Virus record (IMG/VR): IMGVR_UViG_3300030104_001428
Location: 1 to 41,475 of that record
Reading direction: 5' to 3' (one strand)
DNA: 41,475 nt
DNA from: a virus
Position numbers and translations under genes: made by a program. Every line of letters begins with the position of its first letter. The first letter of the stretch is position 1. Shown here piece after piece: positions 38,058 through 41,475 of this stretch. The notes beneath the pieces were generated by a model. That model was not told where the DNA came from, searched no databases, and was given only the letters and a program-made list of their open reading frames with translations.

Positions 38058-38317
38058 CAGATTTAAAAATAGAAAAAAATGTTCCTATGCCTGAAAAACA
38101 AGGAAGAAGAATATCCAAATACCCAGAACATTATGAGCTTTTGGATAACATGCAGGTTGGGGATAGCGTCTTGTTTTCCTTGGATGATTGCAAGCAAAAC
38201 TCAAACACTAACAAACGAGTTTCCTCATTTATTCAAACTGCGAACAATATATTTAAGTACAAGATGTCAGCAAGAAAACTGGGCGGCGCAACCGTTAGAG
38301 TCTGGAGGGTGGCATAA
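38054..38317 (+). CDS. Hypothetical early protein, 87 aa
   Basis: It reads MTDLKIEKNVPMPEKQGRRI and contains VGDSVLFSLDDCKQNSNTNK, a sequence pattern of small DNA- or nucleotide-binding phage proteins, but I cannot assign it. The ATG at 38054 has AAGGTGG upstream and overlaps the previous stop. It overlaps the next gene too. Confidence 0.72.
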   Translation: MTDLKIEKNVPMPEKQGRRISKYPEHYELLDNMQVGDSVLFSLDDCKQNSNTNKRVSSFIQTANNIFKYKMSARKLGGATVRVWRVA

Positions 38318-38532
38318 TGGGTAAGGTGATTTACGGGGTGTTTGATAACTCGATGTGGGAGCTACATGTGCATGTTCGGATCAACGGCGAGGAAGGTTAT
38401 GTGAGACACGTTAAGTGTGACGATAACAAGTTTCCTCAACTCATTAGCAGCAAGGTAAATGACCTTGACAAAGAGGGTGAAAACTATCGAGTCTATCTAG
38501 ACGGCGAGCTAGTGCATCAGTCACAAAACTGA
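38317..38532 (+). CDS. Hypothetical early protein, 71 aa
   Basis: A small acidic protein (MGKVIYGVFDNSMWELHVHV, RVYLDGELVHQSQN) with beta-rich pattern. It overlaps the membrane ORF downstream as TGATG. Function unknown. Confidence 0.72.
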   Translation: MGKVIYGVFDNSMWELHVHVRINGEEGYVRHVKCDDNKFPQLISSKVNDLDKEGENYRVYLDGELVHQSQN

Positions 38533-38621
38533 TGATTGAGTGGTTTTTATTTGGGTTGATAGTCAGCATGGCCGCTTTTCAGTTGGCCGCTTTGTCTTGG
38601 CTTTGGGATAACCACCGCTAA
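38532..38621 (+). CDS. Small membrane protein, 29 aa
   Basis: It reads MIEWFLFGLIVSMAAFQLAA, then LSWLWDNHR, one hydrophobic segment. Its start overlaps the stop of the previous gene (TGATG, 38530-38534), which supports translation by coupling. Too short for usual gene finders. It is the last gene of the rightward operon; function unknown. Confidence 0.55.
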   Translation: MIEWFLFGLIVSMAAFQLAALSWLWDNHR

Positions 38622-38652
38622 AACTTTGTGAGATTATTGAGCTGAGTAGTTT

Positions 38653-38681
38653 GGTGTCGGGGTGTTTGTTACACCGACACC
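38653..38681. terminator. Hairpin between convergent operons
   Basis: GGTGTCGG and CCGACACC form an 8-bp stem with a 13-nt loop that can pair further (GTGT with ACAC). It lies between the rightward early operon (ends 38621) and the leftward paralogue gene (stop 38688). No T run follows on either side, so it is an imperfect terminator candidate; it could block read-through between the convergent units. Confidence 0.5.
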
Positions 38682-38687
38682 TGCGGC

Positions 38688-39464
38688 TCATAGTCCGCCG
38701 CCAATCCTTTGCATCCTAGGTCCGCTTGGACGATAGTCCGGGTGTTGCTGGCCCTGCATGAAGACTTTACCAGTCGCTTTGTCGATTAACTGATAATAGT
38801 TTTGACCATCAGGGCTGCTGATATTGCGTTGCTCAAAAGGCAAACTCTCGATAACATCTCTCTCAACACCAGCCGCTATACCAGCAGCGTCAGGAGCCTG
38901 TATGCTCATGCCGAAGCCATACGAGTCTAATCCTCCGCCCGGACTAATAGGACCAGCAGTCTCAAGATATTGTTGCCGCGAGAATCGTTCCATGGGAGTC
39001 ATCTGGCTGAAACCAGTTGCACCCCGGCCTTGGCCTCCACTGAAAAGTCCCAAGCCGAGAATGCCACCTCTGCCTGTGCCTTGGCCTCGTCGTCGTCCCA
39101 TGATCCCAAATCCAAGCGGTCCGCCTCCTCTACGTTGTCCGCCTGTAAACTGACCCGCCATAGCCATTGGGTTTGTTAAATTGGCAAGCGTGTCTTGCAT
39201 GCCAGTAACACGGTTAACCGGACGCGCTAGTCGATTAAGAAAATTACCTATACGCCTACCGCCGGGAAGGCGTTGACCAAACTGTCCAAGCCTTGTAAAT
39301 CCTCTGGTCATTAGATTTTGCATTCTAGGACCAGCAAACGGTATAGCTCCGATCCCGGTTCTATTAGCCAGCATTCTGCCAAACATTTGTGGCGCTTGGC
39401 CGTAGATTGGCCCACGGTATCCGGGTCTGTAAGGTATAGGAGCTTGTCTAAATCGTGTAGCCAT
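38688..39464 (-). CDS. Gly/Arg-rich virion protein, 258 aa, paralogue of its neighbour
   Basis: Residues 9-92 (PIPYRPGYRGPI, YGQAPQMFGRMLANRTGIGA, RLGQFGQRLPGGRRIGNFLN) match residues about 389-474 of the adjacent protein. The Gly/Arg-rich block after it (GRGGILGLGLFSGGQG) also resembles the neighbour (KGGLLGFGLLGGRG). The C-terminal 60 residues are unique. Separated by 2 nt from the larger gene, so likely a tandem duplication. Probably virion-associated by composition. Confidence 0.7.
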   Translation of the reverse strand: MATRFRQAPIPYRPGYRGPIYGQAPQMFGRMLANRTGIGAIPFAGPRMQNLMTRGFTRLGQFGQRLPGGRRIGNFLNRLARPVNRVTGMQDTLANLTNPMAMAGQFTGGQRRGGGPLGFGIMGRRRGQGTGRGGILGLGLFSGGQGRGATGFSQMTPMERFSRQQYLETAGPISPGGGLDSYGFGMSIQAPDAAGIAAGVERDVIESLPFEQRNISSPDGQNYYQLIDKATGKVFMQGQQHPDYRPSGPRMQRIGGGL

Positions 39465-40265
39465 ATTTATCCGCCAGCATCTTGAGCGTGTTCTTTTTTG
39501 AAGGTAAAACCGCCTCCAAATCCTCCGCTACTTGCGCCACTGCCTCCAAATCCACCCCCACCGCCTAGTGATGATATTCTTGCGTAAGGGATGTTAGAAG
39601 CAAAGCCACTTGTTCCTATGATTGAGCCTCTCGGCGCTCTGGCAAAAGAGTATTCAATAGCAGGCTCAGCGGGAGTGTCAAAAATATCAAAATCACCGCT
39701 TTCGATTGTGCCAGTGTAGTTCGGTACGTTCCTAGTCGATGAATCTTGTCTACCTGTTACAACGTCCTCACCAATTTTTGGTGCATAACTTGAAGCAAAC
39801 GCACCGCTGCCTAAAATGCTGGGGGAGCCGCCATATTGTTGTCTTGCAACCTGCCTTGGGGTTCCGCGTCCGCCTAACAAACCAAAGCCTAGCAGGCCTC
39901 CTTTTCCTCTAAGGCCAAACATACCTTTGCCGCCTTGCTGGTTTCCGCCACCAAACAATCTACCGATTCCGCTGGTCATTACGTTCTGCGGGTTCATTCT
40001 GTCTTGGAACGCGGTAATCCTGTTAACAGGTCTTGCAATGCGATTAAGAAAATTACCTATCTGCCTACCGCCGGGAAGACGCTGACCAAACTGACCTAAC
40101 CTACTAAAGCCTCTTGAGAATAAGTTGGTTGCAGGCCTTCCAATAAAAGGCAATGCACCTATCCCAACTCTGTTAGCAAACATTCTGCCAAACATCTGAG
40201 GGGCTTGACCGTAATTAAAACTAGGATCTATAGGTCCACGATAACCGCGTCTGTAAGGAATAGGC
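39180..40265 (-). repeat. Tandem duplicated module (paralogous blocks)
   Basis: The sequence coding for PIPYR...RPVNR in the 258-aa gene (about 39190-39440) and in the larger gene (about 40015-40265) are diverged copies, about two-thirds alike at DNA level by eye (for example CGATTAAGAAAATTACCTAT is shared). Confidence 0.7.
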
Positions 40266-41473
40266 GGTCCGCCAATTCGCAAGTTGGGTATGTCTTCTTT
40301 ATTAACCGAATCAGGTTGTGTTGACATGTAAGCCGTTCCTCCCAAAGCTCCAGCGCCTCCTATCGAAAACATCTGGTCCTTGAATTGCTTTCTTGCCTCT
40401 TGCTTCTCAGCATCACTTGTATAGGTGACAACCTTCAAGCCCTTGTCTTTTAGCTTTTCAATAATACCTTTTTCTCGCTGCGGAACAATCGCACCCACAA
40501 ACTCGTCCAGCTTGACTGCGCGTGTTGGCTTCGATTCAAAATATTTAACATCAACCCCATGCACTTTGTCGTAGAGTTTTTTCAATTCAAATGTTAATTT
40601 TTTTAACACATCATCAGGCAAATTAGTGGGAACGTCATCGACGCTGTAAGGTACGGGGCCAATGTCATTTACGATCTCTTCTATGGTGTCCAAAGAGCCA
40701 CCAGACCTAACCGTTTGGCTAATTAACTCTTCAGGTAACCCTACAGGCACGTTTAAGTACCCTTCACCCACATCAAAAGAAGCGTCCGTTATGATGTCTT
40801 GAATTTTTCCGTATGAGTCATAAAACTCGCGTTGCAGCTCGGAGCTTGCCGTAAACGCAGCAGGCATTGACTCTCCAGAACGAAGTAACCTGCCCTCTGC
40901 TACAGCTTTGGCTTCAGCTAAAGACTGAATAGGGGTCGCCTCTGTTGAGGCAGCAAGCAGCTGGCTGATGTTTGCAATATCATCCATCTCGCCTTCGACA
41001 CCTATTTCGCCAAGAATCTGGCTTCTGCCGCCCATCTCAGCAGCAACTTCATCGGCATCAAAAGGAACGGGGCCGTCATAGCTATCTGTGTACAGGTTGG
41101 GAAAATATTTTTGAAACAGCTCGTCTTTGAAACTGTTAAATTCTTTTAGAATCCTTTCTTTGCTTTTCTGATCCATGCTATCAACAGCGCTCATGCCAGT
41201 TTTTACTAACTGGCCGTCAAACGAACTGTATTTATCTACATCGTTAACGTAATCAGTGTCGTATTTATCTTTAAAAAATTTTGTTAATAACAAGTTGTCA
41301 AAACTTTGCGGAATGCCAGAGTACATAAATAAATTTTTTGCGTCTTTTGCGTGAAAAGGGTCAGCGTTAAAGTCAGTCCCAAAAGGATCTATGTCGCTGG
41401 GGGTTTGAACGCTTGACGCGCCAATCTTGTACTCCATCAGGTTATACGCTTCTGGGTCTATGTCTTTATAACC
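39467..41473 (-). CDS. Large virion protein, partial at right edge (656 aa or more)
   Basis: From ATG 41437 it has 656 residues, but the frame stays open for 12 more codons to the edge (GYKDIDPEAYNL) and no ribosome-binding site precedes the ATG, so the gene probably continues outside. Residues 330-400 (KYFESKPTRAVKLDEFVGAI, then VTYTSDAEKQEARKQFKDQM, then FSIGGAGALGG) resemble the end of giant polyvalent phage proteins I remember, with a glycine-rich hydrophobic segment. The C-terminal half is the paralogue of the downstream gene. Likely an ejected or internal virion protein; inferred. Confidence 0.62.
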   Translation of the reverse strand, partial: GYKDIDPEAYNLMEYKIGASSVQTPSDIDPFGTDFNADPFHAKDAKNLFMYSGIPQSFDNLLLTKFFKDKYDTDYVNDVDKYSSFDGQLVKTGMSAVDSMDQKSKERILKEFNSFKDELFQKYFPNLYTDSYDGPVPFDADEVAAEMGGRSQILGEIGVEGEMDDIANISQLLAASTEATPIQSLAEAKAVAEGRLLRSGESMPAAFTASSELQREFYDSYGKIQDIITDASFDVGEGYLNVPVGLPEELISQTVRSGGSLDTIEEIVNDIGPVPYSVDDVPTNLPDDVLKKLTFELKKLYDKVHGVDVKYFESKPTRAVKLDEFVGAIVPQREKGIIEKLKDKGLKVVTYTSDAEKQEARKQFKDQMFSIGGAGALGGTAYMSTQPDSVNKEDIPNLRIGGPPIPYRRGYRGPIDPSFNYGQAPQMFGRMFANRVGIGALPFIGRPATNLFSRGFSRLGQFGQRLPGGRQIGNFLNRIARPVNRITAFQDRMNPQNVMTSGIGRLFGGGNQQGGKGMFGLRGKGGLLGFGLLGGRGTPRQVARQQYGGSPSILGSGAFASSYAPKIGEDVVTGRQDSSTRNVPNYTGTIESGDFDIFDTPAEPAIEYSFARAPRGSIIGTSGFASNIPYARISSLGGGGGFGGSGASSGGFGGGFTFKKEHAQDAGG

Positions 41474-41475
41474 TG

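Noticed and set aside
1-41475. Direct terminal repeats or circular overlap between the window ends
   Set aside because: The first and last bases do not match, so no terminal repeat can be supported.

Overview
This window is a contiguous stretch of a tailed double-stranded DNA bacteriophage genome, probably from a marine bacterium. It holds a head-and-packaging cassette with terminase, portal, scaffold and HK97-fold-type capsid, followed by P22-like short-tail adaptor and stabiliser-like proteins. I see no tape measure, sheath or baseplate gene, which favours a podovirus-like particle. Several small proteins (lysine/glycine KGG-repeat proteins, a GWGRGTW-start repeat protein, a GPGTxTSDDIPAM-type motif) resemble families I remember from uncultured marine phages. 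That marine placement is recollection, not a database result. The host cannot be named. No tRNA, CRISPR, insertion sequence, DNA polymerase, primase or small terminase subunit is recognisable here.

Layout, left to right. (1) 1-2140, minus: an ArdC-type antirestriction protein, a small unknown protein and a 2OG-Fe(II) oxygenase; the first two each have a matching promoter. (2) 2205-2629, plus: a two-gene unit led by a ribbon-helix-helix regulator. (3) 2621-19137, minus: a long translationally coupled operon of virion proteins, including internal-protein candidates, a tail stabiliser-like protein, adaptors and small basic KGG proteins. (4) 19251-21101, minus: an SNF2-family helicase with its own early-type promoter, bounded by two intrinsic terminators, sitting inside the capsid cassette. 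(5) 21293-29325, minus: major capsid, capsid-associated proteins, scaffold, a GroES-like co-chaperonin, portal and large terminase. (6) 29326-32824, minus: lysis and membrane genes (GH24 lysozyme, overlapping spanin pair, EF-hand membrane protein, holin candidates). (7) 32862-35492, minus: tail fibre with a C1q-like tip and a repeat protein. (8) 35528-38621: divergent early operons around 37230-37387. The leftward one ends in a serine recombinase; the rightward one starts with a putative HxxxH metalloprotein. (9) 38688 to the right edge, minus: two adjacent paralogous glycine/arginine-rich proteins, the larger apparently running off the window.

How it fits together. Late genes are packed head-to-tail with TAATG, TGATG and ATGA overlaps. 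Accessory or early genes are set apart by a shared control element seen five times: TTG(T/C)A, then GACACGG, then a -10-like box, then an ACCGGAGAT ribosome-binding leader. This ties the antirestriction protein, the helicase, the recombinase operon and the metalloprotein operon into one apparent regulon. The most interesting signals are that regulon, the insulated helicase, the phage GroES, the EF-hand protein in the lysis region, and the cluster of KGG-repeat basic proteins.
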